Shown here: one piece after another, positions 42,301 to 50,800 of the stretch
Numbering within the stretch: the stretch's first letter is position 1
Layout of the letters: the number at the start of each line of letters is the position of its first letter
NCBI GenBank assembly: GCA_964630925.1
Contig: CAZVZK010000032.1
Coordinates: forward strand, 1-64,000
Length of the DNA stretch: 64,000 nucleotides
Source: RGDT01 sp964630925
GTDB lineage: Bacteria > Planctomycetota > Planctomycetia > Gemmatales > Gemmataceae
Reading direction: 5' to 3'
The notes under the pieces: generated by a model
Database searches by the model: none
What the model saw: only the letters and a program-made list of their open reading frames with translations
What the model was told of the DNA's origin: nothing
Position numbers and translations under genes: made by a program

Positions 42301-42621
42301 GGTGCCGTCGGCGTCGGAGCTGCCGCCGTCGATGACCTCCCAAACGTCCGGGCTGGCCGCGCCGAGGGCGCCGTCGGAGGAGGTCACCTGGAGCCGGACC
42401 GTCTCGCCCGGGTTGAAGCCCTCGGCGTTGAGGAGGGTGGTGTCCCCGTGGCTGTAGACGAAGCGGTCCGGGAGGAGGGATGCGGCGAGGAGCTCACGCA
42501 CCTCGAGCGGCTCGAGGCGGGGCCCGTGTGCCTTTTTCTTCAGCCCTCGGGCAGTCGAGAGGAGCTGCTGCCAGCGCGTGAGGGACCATTGGGATGAAAA
42601 GGGCGGCTTGGGGCGCGACAT
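15324..42621 (-). CDS. Giant multidomain surface/secreted protein (~9,090 aa), crosses an assembly gap
   Basis: One reading frame interrupted only by the N-run at 17582-17681; with a 69-bp gap the two parts are in phase, giving 9,088 aa. ATG 42621 has CGGAG 8 nt upstream. Domains in order: PRLEPLEVRELLA export motif (35-46); DUF7948-like segment and SBBP propeller (~130-825, FLGGS...DYGQAIALD units); five LamG-like jellyrolls (~890-1955); a CSLREA-like start (VTNTADSGAGSLRQAL, ~2035); a beta-helix array (~2175-4785) with an embedded PA14-like domain (~2240-2400); PKD domains (WEFGDGST and relatives, ~4915-5200); a duplicated ~150-aa module; the acidic LD array (~5768-7090); a Pro-rich linker with FCGCAACRQL (~7180); a metallopeptidase domain with HEVAHMLGLRHAD (from residue 7726); a PPC-like domain; PKD; YDG/MBG repeats; and RTX GG-x-G-x-D repeats. 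It is probably an exported, calcium-loaded adhesin/protease of the cell surface. Its precise role is unknown. Confidence 0.85.
15650..16870 (-). repeat. RTX-type calcium-binding repeats at the C-terminus of the giant protein
   Basis: Nonapeptide-like units GGxGxDxxx are seen throughout: GGSGNDSLAG, GGPGSDVLSG, GAGNDVITAG, GGAGKDLITAG, GSGDDTITAG and GGSGSDQLTG are examples, ending GGEGRDLLIGGFGADKLVGDSGDD. An unusual subset has N for the usual D (GGGDNKIWAE, GDGRNKVWTD, GGGANRIDAG). RTX repeats fold on extracellular Ca2+ and often mark type I secretion substrates. An ~85-residue non-repeat tail follows and ends in acidic TDIDPELL. Confidence 0.85.
17272..17737 (-). repeat. 255-bp tandem YDG/MBG repeat units flanking the gap
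   Basis: The stretch ending at 17326 recurs ending at 17581 (offset 255 bp = 85 codons; identical from the shared GTGACCGTCTTGCCGGTGCC onward). The stretch 17396-17451 recurs at 17682-17737. Each unit encodes a YDG/MBG-like domain with 'TASNKVYDGNA' and 'TATFDDRNVGTGKTVTATG' signatures. The near-identity explains why the assembly broke here. Confidence 0.85.
17582..17681. other. Assembly gap (100 N)
   Basis: Exactly 100 undetermined bases, a common placeholder length. If one 255-bp repeat period spans it, the missing sequence corresponds to 17327-17395, i.e. 69 bp. The surplus of 31 is 1 modulo 3, which exactly accounts for the apparent frameshift between the parts of the giant gene on either side. 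Confidence 0.95.
19200..19985 (-). other. Metzincin-like metallopeptidase domain within the giant protein
   Basis: The domain starts near VVLLDFDTYTNVVV and contains HEVAHMLGLRHAD (19446-19408), a full HExxHxxGxxHxD zinc-binding motif with catalytic Glu, as in metzincins. About 35 residues later ETNLHIIASPAS occupies the place where related domains, as I recall them, have HIMASPAS. The Met-turn methionine would then be Ile. FFGEREAI-like text (YFGEREAIRLSMAF) closes the domain as in relatives. It is followed by a PPC-like beta domain. The zinc site is intact, so activity is plausible. The target could be other surface proteins or self-processing. Confidence 0.75.
23378..23712 (-). repeat. 335-bp direct repeat, copy 1 (within LD array)
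   Basis: By eye this stretch is identical to 24305-24639, 927 bp (309 codons) away. It covers about nine LD units plus the odd linker ASVKAGAFSVNGQVTS. Identity at synonymous sites points to recent in-frame segmental duplication or gene conversion. Confidence 0.85.
24305..24639 (-). repeat. 335-bp direct repeat, copy 2 (within LD array)
   Basis: This is the partner of 23378-23712, with the same bases throughout as far as I could compare. The copies diverge sharply at both ends (one is followed by an LDLDGSGL unit, the other by LDTDATGL), so the duplication boundaries are clean. Confidence 0.85.
25690..26800 (-). repeat. Duplicated ~120-150-aa module preceding the LD array
   Basis: Two diverged copies share 'P-F-x-TVAGAANATT-LNDLVG', 'GDKLRLTGQ' / 'GDRLRITGK', 'P-V-(N/D)-(V/F)-LID/LLD', 'TFQTLLDAVTAQFPG' / 'TLQDLLDAITQNYPG', then 'LVVT' and 'WAAYA-QADIP'. 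They alternate with short regions mentioning SDVLIGSN and NNVDLVPGSD. No family is recognised. Position suggests a structural spacer between the PKD domains and the LD array. Confidence 0.7.
28260..36100 (-). repeat. Right-handed beta-helix repeat array (~2,600 aa)
   Basis: Roughly 35-40 tandem units of about 68 residues contain 'GNYIGTNAAGSAALGN', 'G-(V/I)-x-(I/V)', 'NTIGGTAAGAGNVISGN' or the variant 'IGTDGDGSNDAAERNVISGN'. This is a well-known bacterial parallel beta-helix / CSLREA-associated repeat type, found in adhesins and polysaccharide-interacting surface proteins. The array is preceded by the CSLREA-like VTNTADSGAGSLRQAL and interrupted near its start (35905-35430) by a PA14-like carbohydrate-binding domain (ATDDGTRLRL). 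Units differ in DNA, so this array is older than the 335-bp duplication. Confidence 0.85.
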
Positions 42622-43003
42622 GGCGGCCACTCCGTACTTGATGGGTAAGTTCGGGGGGCGGGCGCACTCAGGCAGGAGGCGACCTGCTCCGCAGGAGTTG
42701 TTGGGGGGAGGGCGGGACGATGGATAGGATCAACCCTGCGGTTGGCAGGCCCGCCGGCAGAAACCTAACTTCAGGAATAGCCGGCATTATGGCAGCGCTT
42801 TTGGGGGTGTGCAAGCGGAAAAGTGGGGAAAAAGTGACGCGGCGGCCGGGGCGGAGCTGCCGGCAGGCGAGCATAAGCCGTAAACCCAGCTCTGGGCCGA
42901 CGTGGCGGCGTTGCTGTGTAAGACCGAGGCACCGACGAAGAATAAGGACAAGCCATGAACGAGCCGCACGATCCCGACGCGGCCGCAGGGCATTCCTCGG
43001 CCC
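42622..43003. other. Intergenic region upstream of the giant gene
   Basis: About 380 bp between the giant gene's start and the 3' end of the peptidase gene upstream of it on the same strand. No open frame here has coding character. The 42770-42840 portion is more AT-rich than its surroundings (AAACCTAACTTC, then GGAAAAGTGGGGAAAAAGTG) and probably holds the promoter. I could not find a convincing -35/-10 pair or a terminator hairpin. Confidence 0.4.
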
Positions 43004-45250
43004 CTACGGCTTCGGGCCGGCGGACAGGTGTTTCTCGAGGTAGCGGGTGAGCAGCCCGTACAGGTGACGGGTGGTGTTCTTGCCCTCGCTGACCGAGTGG
43101 CTGCGGTTGGGGTAAGCCATCAGCGTGAACGGCTTGTCCAGCTCGACCAGCTTGTCGGCCAACTTCTCCGTGCCCTGGTAATGGCAGTTGTCGTCACCGC
43201 TGCCGTGGACGAGCAGCAGGTCGCCCTTCAGCCCGGCGGCGTGGGTGATCGGCGAGCCGGCCTTGTAGTCCTCGGCGTTGTCCTGGGGCAGGCCCATGTA
43301 GCGCTCCTGGTAGATCGTGTCGTACAGGCTCATGTCCGGCACGGGGGCGACGGCCATCCCGACGTGGTAGAGGTCGGGGTGGCGGAACATCAGGTTCAGC
43401 GTCATCGACCCGCCGCCGCTCCAGCCCCACACGCCGACGCGCCTGGCGTCGAGGTACGGCCTCTTCAGGAGCTCGCGGGCGGCGGCGGCCTGGTCCTTCG
43501 AGGCGAGCGTACCCACCTTCCGGTATGCGGCCCTGCGCCAGTCCCGGCCGCGCGGGCAGGGCGTGCCCCGGTTGTCCACGCACGCCACGGCGTAGCCCTG
43601 CTGCGCGAGCATGAGGTGCCACAGGTGGTTGCTGCCGCCCCAGCGGTCTGTGACGGACTGGCCGGCCGGCTCGCCGTAGACGTGGAAGACGAGCGGGTAC
43701 TTCTTCGAGGGGTCGAAGCCGGCCGGCTTCATCAGCCAGCCGTCCAGTTTCACCCCGTCGCCGATATCTACGCGGAAGAACTCGGCCGGCGTCTGCGCCA
43801 GCTTCGCCACCGCCTCGCGGAGGTTGTCGTTGGCCGCGAGCGTGCGGATGGCCTTGTGGTCGGGCAGCGAGACGAGATCGACACGCGGGGGCTTGCCGAA
43901 CGAGGAATAGGTATGGACCGCCATCGCGGCATCGGGCGAGATGGAGTAGTCGTGCCAGCCGGGCAGGGCAGGGGTGAGCCGCTCTGGCTTGCCGGTGCCG
44001 TCGAGCCGTGCGGCGTAGAGGTAGTGCTGCGTCGGGTTGTCCGGGGTGGCGATGAAGTAGACGCGGCCGGCCTTCTCGTCGATGCGCAGCACGCGGATGA
44101 CGTCGAAGTCGCCGCCGGTCACGCGCTTCATCGCGGAGCCGTCGCGTGAGGCGAGGTAGAGGTGCCGCCAGCCGTCGCGCTCGCTGATCCAGGTGAGGCT
44201 CTCGCCTTTTGCGAGCCACTCCGCCGAATCGTCGTGGATGTCTACCCAGGCCCCGTCGCGCTCGGTCAGGACCGTCCGCACCTTGCCCGTCGCGGCGTCG
44301 GCGAGCATCAGGTCCACGGCGTTCTGCAGCCGGTTGGCCCGCTGAATCAGCAGCTCGCGCGGGTTGCCGGCCCATGCCATGCGGGGGATGTAGGAGTCGG
44401 TGCGAGTGTCGCCGGGCACGTCCATCCACCTCGTCGCCCCGCCGGTGGCCGCGACGACGCCGACGCGGCAGGCCGAGTTGCGCTCCCCCGTCTTGGGGTA
44501 GGCGAAGGTCTTGAGGATGGGGTATTTCGCGGTGGTGTTGTCGATGAGGGTGAAGGTCTTGACGCCCCTGGTGTCGAGCTGCCAGTAGGCGATCTGCTTG
44601 CCGTCGGGGCTCCAGCGCCAGCCGTCCCGGCAGGAGAACTCCTCCTCGTACACCCAATCGAAGGTGCCGTTGATCACCTCCGCCGAGCCGTCGGCCGTGA
44701 GCTTGACCGGCGTGCCGCCGCCGGACGGCTCGACGAACAGGTTGTTCTCTCGGACGTAGCCGACCTGGGCGGCGTCGGGGGAGAGTTTGGCGAACATCAG
44801 CGTGGAGGCCTTGGCATCGCCGCCGAGCCTGGCGAGCTTGCCGGTGGAGCGGCGGAAGGTCCAGAAGTCGCCGCGCGTGTTGGCGCGCCACACCTTCACC
44901 GAATTCGTGTAGATCAGCACCACGTCGAGGTCCTTCGACAGCTCGTAGCCCTGGACGGCGAGCGGCTCCTTGGCCCCGGGCGGGATCAGCTTCTCGGCGG
45001 GGACCAGGATGTCGCACTTGCCGGCGGCATCGAAGCGGGCGAGGTCGCTGGCCTTCAGGTGGGCCTTCGATGGCTGGAGGGTGGTGTAGCCCCCGCCGTC
45101 GAGCCACCTCACCGCCGGGACGCGGCCTCCCTTGAAATCCGCCGAGGTGAAGATGCGGCCGAGCGTGAGCCGTGAGGGATCGGGGGGCTTGGGCTGCCCG
45201 CCGGCGGGGGAGAGGATGAGGAGCAGGAGGAGGAAGGAGCAGCGGCGCAT
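43004..45250 (-). CDS. S9B dipeptidyl-peptidase IV-family serine peptidase
   Basis: A 748-aa exported peptidase. Residues 1-19 (MRRCSFLLLLLILSPAGG) form a signal peptide, with a Cys at position 4. The central part is the DPP IV N-terminal propeller (WSPDGKQIAYW and WVYEEEFSCRDGWRWSP, the latter including the Glu-rich loop that binds the substrate N-terminus). The C-terminal alpha/beta hydrolase has GWSGGGS with nucleophile Ser611, GSGDDNCHY with the acidic residue, and NRSHSV with the His. Family members remove X-Pro/X-Ala dipeptides from peptide N-termini, acting in the periplasm or outside. The length is normal and all triad parts are present. ATG 45250 has GGAG 6 nt upstream. It lies upstream of the giant gene on the same strand, but with 380 bp between them, so a separate transcription unit is likely. 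Confidence 0.93.
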   Translation of the reverse strand: MRRCSFLLLLLILSPAGGQPKPPDPSRLTLGRIFTSADFKGGRVPAVRWLDGGGYTTLQPSKAHLKASDLARFDAAGKCDILVPAEKLIPPGAKEPLAVQGYELSKDLDVVLIYTNSVKVWRANTRGDFWTFRRSTGKLARLGGDAKASTLMFAKLSPDAAQVGYVRENNLFVEPSGGGTPVKLTADGSAEVINGTFDWVYEEEFSCRDGWRWSPDGKQIAYWQLDTRGVKTFTLIDNTTAKYPILKTFAYPKTGERNSACRVGVVAATGGATRWMDVPGDTRTDSYIPRMAWAGNPRELLIQRANRLQNAVDLMLADAATGKVRTVLTERDGAWVDIHDDSAEWLAKGESLTWISERDGWRHLYLASRDGSAMKRVTGGDFDVIRVLRIDEKAGRVYFIATPDNPTQHYLYAARLDGTGKPERLTPALPGWHDYSISPDAAMAVHTYSSFGKPPRVDLVSLPDHKAIRTLAANDNLREAVAKLAQTPAEFFRVDIGDGVKLDGWLMKPAGFDPSKKYPLVFHVYGEPAGQSVTDRWGGSNHLWHLMLAQQGYAVACVDNRGTPCPRGRDWRRAAYRKVGTLASKDQAAAARELLKRPYLDARRVGVWGWSGGGSMTLNLMFRHPDLYHVGMAVAPVPDMSLYDTIYQERYMGLPQDNAEDYKAGSPITHAAGLKGDLLLVHGSGDDNCHYQGTEKLADKLVELDKPFTLMAYPNRSHSVSEGKNTTRHLYGLLTRYLEKHLSAGPKP

Positions 45251-45574
45251 GGGGGGCTCCGGAAGGCGGCAGGGCCGGGACGGGAAACCGGGCAGGCTCG
45301 CGGGGAATCCGAGAGGCTACGGGAACATAGCTCGGGATCAGTGTAGGGAGGGGGGCTCGGCCGGGAGCGTCAACGAATCCAGGGGAGCGGGTGCGCCCTC
45401 ATCGGTCATTCATCTTCGCGTTGCTATCATTCTCATGATCCTAGTTTCTCCACACCAGCAGCACCGCGGCGTCCCACACTCACCCGCGCCTGCATAGCCG
45501 GCAGCGGGAGGCCACTCTCGCGCCATCATCCCTCCCGATCCGAGCTGCCCAGATCTTCCCTTGGGGACAACCCC
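45251..45574. other. Divergent intergenic region
   Basis: About 320 bp between the divergently transcribed peptidase and PP2C genes, so it must hold promoters for both. The stretch 45407-45445 (TCATTCATC, then TTGCTATCATTC) is the most AT-rich part and could carry the plus-strand promoter. No clean hexamer pair, operator or RNA structure was found. Confidence 0.35.
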
Positions 45575-47767
45575 ATGCCGCTCCCGCCGCATGCGGCCCC
45601 GTGCGCGGACGAGGCGACCGGCGACCTGCCGGCCTTGGTGGCGGAGCTTCGGACGCTGGCGTCCCTCACGACGGCCGTTGCCCGAGCCCTTTCCCAATCG
45701 CTCCCCTTGCCGGACAGCCTCCGCCAGTGCGCCGACGCCTTGGTCCGCCACCTGGGTGCCGCCTTCGCCCGCATCTGGACGTTGAACGCCAAGGACGACA
45801 TCCTGGAGCTGCAAGCCAGCGCGGGGCGGTACACGCACCTGGACGGCCCCCACAGCCGCATCCCGATGGGGCGGCTGAAGATCGGCCTGATCGCGCAGCA
45901 GCGCAAGCCCCACCTCACGAACGAGGTGGTCGGCGATCCTCGGATCGGCGACCAGGACTGGGCACGGCAGGAAGGGATGGTCGCCTTCGCCGGCTATCCG
46001 CTCATGGCCGAGGGGAGGGTCGTGGGGGTGATGGCGCTGTTCAGCCGGGGGCCGCTCACCTCGACGACGCTTCACGCGCTGGCGGCGGTGTCGGAGAGCA
46101 TCGCCCACGGGATCGCGCATTCCCGTGCGGTGGAGACCCTGCGGGCGAGCGAGGAGCGGTTCGCCCTGGCGGTTCAAGGCACGGCCGAGGGGATCTGGGA
46201 CTGGAACGTCCTCACGCAGGAGGTGTACTTCTCCCCCCGGTTCAAGGAGCTGCTGGAGTTCGCGGAAGAGGAGGCGGAAGGCAGCTACGGGTTCTGGGAG
46301 ACGCGGCTGCACCCGGAGGACAGGGACGGCACCCTGGCGGCGCTGCGGCGGCACCTGGAGGAGCGGCACCCCTTCCAGGTGGATTACCGCCTGCTGACGA
46401 AGTCGGACCGTTACCGCTGGTTCCACGCGCGCGGCCAGGCGCTGTGGGACCAGGCGGGCAAGCCGACGCGGATGCTCGGCTCGCTCCGCGACATCACCGC
46501 GCGCAAGATCAGCGAGGCGCGGTTGGCGGCGGTCCACCGGGTCACGCAGATCCTGGCCGAATCGGTGGAATTGGCGGAGTCGATGCCGCGTATCCTGCGG
46601 TCGTTGTGCGAGCATTTCGGATGGGCCGTGGGCGAGTACTGGGTGCGGGATCGCGAGAAGGAAGTGCTGTCGCTGGCGGTTTCCTGCGACTCGCCGGCGG
46701 GATCGGCCCCTTGTTTCACCGGGGCCGGACGTTGCCTGACGTTCCGTCGGGGCGCGGGGCTTCCGGGCCGTGCCTGGGCCAGCGCGCGTCCGGAATGGAT
46801 CGAGGACATCGCGAAGGACAAGGAGTTCACGCGGATCGACGCGGCGGCGCGGGACCGGCTCCGCTCCGCCGTGGCCATGCCGCTCCTGATCCGGGGCGAG
46901 GTGGCAGGGGTGATGCAGTTCCTGGACGCCAGCGCCCTGAAGCCGGACGACGAATTGCGCCACGCCCTGGGGGATATCAGCCTGCAGTGCTCGCGCCGGA
47001 TCGAGCTGCAGGAAGAGCTGGAGACGGTGCGGCGGCACCGGCACGAGATGGCCATCGCCCACCACATCCAGCAGCACATGTTCCCCAAGCGGATGCCGTC
47101 GGTGGAAGGCTGCGAGATCGCCGGCGCGACCGAGCCGGCGAGCGAGACGGGAGGGGACTACTACGACTTCGTGCCGTTGTCGAGCGGGCAGATCCTGTTC
47201 GCGGTGGGGGACGTGAGCGGGCACGGGCTGGGCCCCGCGCTGGTGATGGCCAGCGCACGGGCCTACGTGCGCGTCCTGGCCTTGATGGACGTGACCATCG
47301 ACCGGATCGTGAACCTGGTCAACGCGAGGCTGGCGGAGGACACGGACGAGGAGTTCATGTCCCTCTTCCTGGGCGTGCTGAACCCGTTCAACCGGTCGTT
47401 GATCTACTACAATGCTGGGCACTGCCCCGGAGTGATCCTGGACCGGGCGGGGGACACGCGGGCGACCCTGCGGCCCAGCGACAAGCCGTTGGGGATCGAC
47501 ACGGTCACGCACTACCGCAAAAGCGGCGTGGTGCAGATGCTGCCCGGCGATCTCCTCCTCGTGCATTCGGACGGGGTGTTCGAGGCCCGCTCGCCGGGCG
47601 GCGAGCCGTTCGGCATGGCGCGCGTCCTGGACCACGTCCGCGTGGCGCGCCACCGTCCCCCCGCCTCGATCATCGGCTTCCTCTTCGACGCGATCCGGGG
47701 CCACGTCCAGGGCATCCCGCATGACGACATCACGGCCACCATCATCAAGGTGGCCGAGGAGGCATGA
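45575..47767 (+). CDS. GAF-PAS-GAF-SpoIIE (PP2C) serine phosphatase
   Basis: A 730-aa cytoplasmic sensor phosphatase. GAF domain at ~30-180 (LRQCADALVRHLGAAFARIW), PAS with PAC at ~190-320 (SEERFALAVQGTAEGIWDWN; LGSLRDITARK), second GAF at ~325-475, and a SpoIIE-type PP2C domain at ~490-725. The catalytic Asp/Gly metal motifs are GGDYYDFVPL, VGDVSGHGLGPALVMA, YYNAGHCPGVI, and DGVFEA before HDDITATIIKV. Such proteins usually dephosphorylate anti-sigma-factor antagonists or other Ser/Thr-phosphorylated partners in response to ligands sensed by GAF/PAS. ATG 45575 is preceded only by a weak GGGGAC. The next gene, a hybrid kinase, begins 55 bp downstream on the same strand, so the two form an operon. 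No partner anti-sigma antagonist is in the window. Confidence 0.9.
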   Translation: MPLPPHAAPCADEATGDLPALVAELRTLASLTTAVARALSQSLPLPDSLRQCADALVRHLGAAFARIWTLNAKDDILELQASAGRYTHLDGPHSRIPMGRLKIGLIAQQRKPHLTNEVVGDPRIGDQDWARQEGMVAFAGYPLMAEGRVVGVMALFSRGPLTSTTLHALAAVSESIAHGIAHSRAVETLRASEERFALAVQGTAEGIWDWNVLTQEVYFSPRFKELLEFAEEEAEGSYGFWETRLHPEDRDGTLAALRRHLEERHPFQVDYRLLTKSDRYRWFHARGQALWDQAGKPTRMLGSLRDITARKISEARLAAVHRVTQILAESVELAESMPRILRSLCEHFGWAVGEYWVRDREKEVLSLAVSCDSPAGSAPCFTGAGRCLTFRRGAGLPGRAWASARPEWIEDIAKDKEFTRIDAAARDRLRSAVAMPLLIRGEVAGVMQFLDASALKPDDELRHALGDISLQCSRRIELQEELETVRRHRHEMAIAHHIQQHMFPKRMPSVEGCEIAGATEPASETGGDYYDFVPLSSGQILFAVGDVSGHGLGPALVMASARAYVRVLALMDVTIDRIVNLVNARLAEDTDEEFMSLFLGVLNPFNRSLIYYNAGHCPGVILDRAGDTRATLRPSDKPLGIDTVTHYRKSGVVQMLPGDLLLVHSDGVFEARSPGGEPFGMARVLDHVRVARHRPPASIIGFLFDAIRGHVQGIPHDDITATIIKVAEEA

Positions 47768-47822
47768 TCTGGGGGGGTCGGCGGACGAGGCCCCGCATGG
47801 ATCTTTCCCGAGGGCCGCTGCG

Positions 47823-50800
47823 ATGAGTCGGAGCCAGGTGCGGTTCGGGGCGGTCCTCGCCCTGGTGCTCGGCTGCGGCCTCCCCCTGGCGGGCAGCGGG
47901 GTGATCCACGCCTTGTCCGCCTACCGCACGTGGGCACAGCAGAGCATCCCCTTCCACGCGGTGGTCGAGGCGCTCGGCATGTTCGCCGGCCTGACGCTGG
48001 CCGCGCTGCTGCTGCTGCGCCGCTCCGAGGCCGGCTTCTCGCACCACGTGTGGACGGCGTGCGGGCTGATCGCCATGGGCGTGCTGGACGGCTTCCACGC
48101 CGCCTGCCTGCCGGGCCGGCTGTTCGTGTGGTTCCGGGGGGCGGCGACGCTGCTGGGCGGGGTGTGCTTCGCCCTGGTCTGGCTGCCGGAGGCGGCGAGC
48201 CGCTGGCAGAAGGCGGCCTGGCTGCCGGCCTTGACCCTGCTGGCGGCCGCGGCCCTGGGGGCCTGCTCCCTCGCCTGGCCGCAGGCCGTCCCCGCCATGC
48301 TGGAGGGGGGGCGGTTCACGGGGGCGGCCTGCACGCTGAACTTCGCCGGGGGTGCGGCGTTCCTCGCGGCCTCGGTGTGGTTCCTGATCCGGTACCAGAG
48401 GGCGGCCAGCACCGACGACCTGCTGTTCGCGAGTTTCTCACTGCTGTTCGGCATGGCGGGGGTGCTGTTCTGGGCGTCGCGGATCTGGAGCGCGGACTGG
48501 TGGTGGTGGCACCTGCTGAGGCTGGCCGCCTACCTGCTCGTGCTGGGCCAGACCTTCCTGATCTATCAGCGCGGCCAGGAAGAGCTGCAGGCGCTCAACG
48601 AGTCGCTCGAGCAGAAGGTGGCGGAACGGGCGGCGCGGGTGCGGGCCATCCTCGACGCGGCGGTGGACGCCATCGTGACGATCGACGAGCGGGGCACCAT
48701 CGAGTCGATCAACCCGGCAGGCGAGCGTCTCTTCGGCTACCAGGCCTGCGAGCTGGCCGGGCAGAACGTGAGCCGGCTCATGCCCTCGCCCCACCATGAG
48801 CAGCATGACGGGTATCTGGCCAAGTACCTGGCGACCGGCCGGGAGAGGGTGATCGGCCGGACGGTGGAAGTGGCGGGGCAGCACAGGGACGGGACCATCA
48901 TCCCCATCGAGCTATCGGTGAGCGAGGTGCGGCTGGGCGAGCGCCGGCTGTTCATGGGCATCGTGCGCGACATCAGCGAGCGGAAGCGGGCGGAGGAGGC
49001 GCTGGCCAAGGAGGAGGAGAGGTCGCGGCACCTGGCGGCGGTGGTGGAGTCCTCCGCAGACGCGATCATCAGCAAGGACCTCGAAGGCATCATCCGGACC
49101 TGGAACAAGGGGGCCGAGCGCCTCTTCGGGTACTCGCCGGAGGAGATGGTCGGGAGGCCGATGGCGGTGCTGATCCCGCCGGAAAGGGCGGGGGAGGAGG
49201 AGGAGATCCTGGGGAGGCTGAGGCGGGGCGAACGGGTGGAACACTTCGAGACGGTGCGCCTGCGGAAGGACGGCGAGCGGATCGACGTGTCCGCGACCAT
49301 CTCCCCGATGCGCGACGCGACGGGGAGGGTGACCGGGGCATCGAATGTGGCTCGCGACATCAGCGAGCGGAAGCGGGCGGAGGAGGCGCTGGCGAGGTAC
49401 ACCGATGAGGTCACGGAATCCCGCGACCGGATCGAGCGGCAGGCGGCGGAGCTGATCGCGCAGTCGGAGGAGCTGGCCCGCGCCCGGTCGACCGCCGAGG
49501 CCGCCAACCGGGCCAAGAGCCAGTTCCTGGCGAACATGAGCCACGAGATCCGGACCCCCTTCTCGGGCATCCTGGGGATGACCGAGCTGGCCCTGGCCAC
49601 GGACCTGTCGCCGGAACAGCGCGAGTTCCTGACCATGGCGAAGTCGTCGGCCGACGCGCTGCTGTCGCTGCTGAACGACATCCTGGACTTCTCCAAGATC
49701 GAGGCGGGCAGGCTGGAGCTGGACCCGGTGCCGTTCGCACTCCGCGATTCGGTGGAGGACGCGATCCGCACTCTGGCCCATCGGGCCCACGAGAAAGGGT
49801 TGGAGCTGGTCTGCCACGTCGCCGCGGATGTGCCGGACGCCCTCGAAGGCGACGTGGGCCGGCTGCGGCAGGTGCTGCTCAACCTGGCGAGCAACGCCAT
49901 CAAGTTCACCGCGAAGGGGGAGGTCGTCGTCCGCGTCGAGGCGGAGTCGATCAGCCGGGGCGAGGCGGTCTTGCGATTCTCGGTGTCGGACACCGGGATC
50001 GGCATCCCGAGGGGTAAGATCGAAACGCTGTTCCAGCCGTTCTCCCAGGCGGACAGCTCGATGACGCGGAAGTACGGCGGCACCGGCCTGGGCCTTGCGA
50101 TCGTGCGCCAGCTTGCAGGCCTGATGGGCGGACGGGCCTGGGCCGAGAGCGCGGAGGGCGAGGGCAGCACGTTCCATTTCACCGCCCGGTTCACCCTCAA
50201 GCAGGCCGAGGCCCGGCAGCCGGCTCCGCCGTCCGTGCTGCGAGGGATGGCGGTGCTGGTGGTCGATGACAACGCGGTGAACCGGCGGCTGCTGACCGAG
50301 GTGCTGGGCGGGTGGGGGATGAGGGCCACGGCGGCGGGGGGAGGCGCCGAGGCCCTTTCCTTGCTGGAGCGGGCCCAGGCGGCGGGGGGCGCCTTCCCCC
50401 TGGTGCTGGTCGATTGCATGATGCCGGAGATGGACGGCTTCGAGTTGGCCGAGGCGATCAAGAGCCATCCCGGGTTGGCCGGCTGCACCGTGATGATGCT
50501 GTCCTCGGCATCCGCGATCGGCGACAAGGCCCGATGCCGGGAGCTGGGGGTGGCCGCCCACCTGACGAAGCCGATCAAGCAGTCGGAGCTGCTGGCCACG
50601 ATCCTGGCGACGCTGGGGGCGCCCTCGCTGGCCGCGGCCTCTCTCCGGCCCGGAGCGCCGGCCCCAGCCGGCCCTGCCGCCCGCAGGCCGCTGCTCGTCC
50701 TCCTGGCCGAGGACAACCAGGTCAACCAGAGGCTGGCGGTGCGGCTGCTGGAGAAGGAGGGGCATGCGGTGGTCGTGGCGTGCAACGGACGCGAGGCGGT

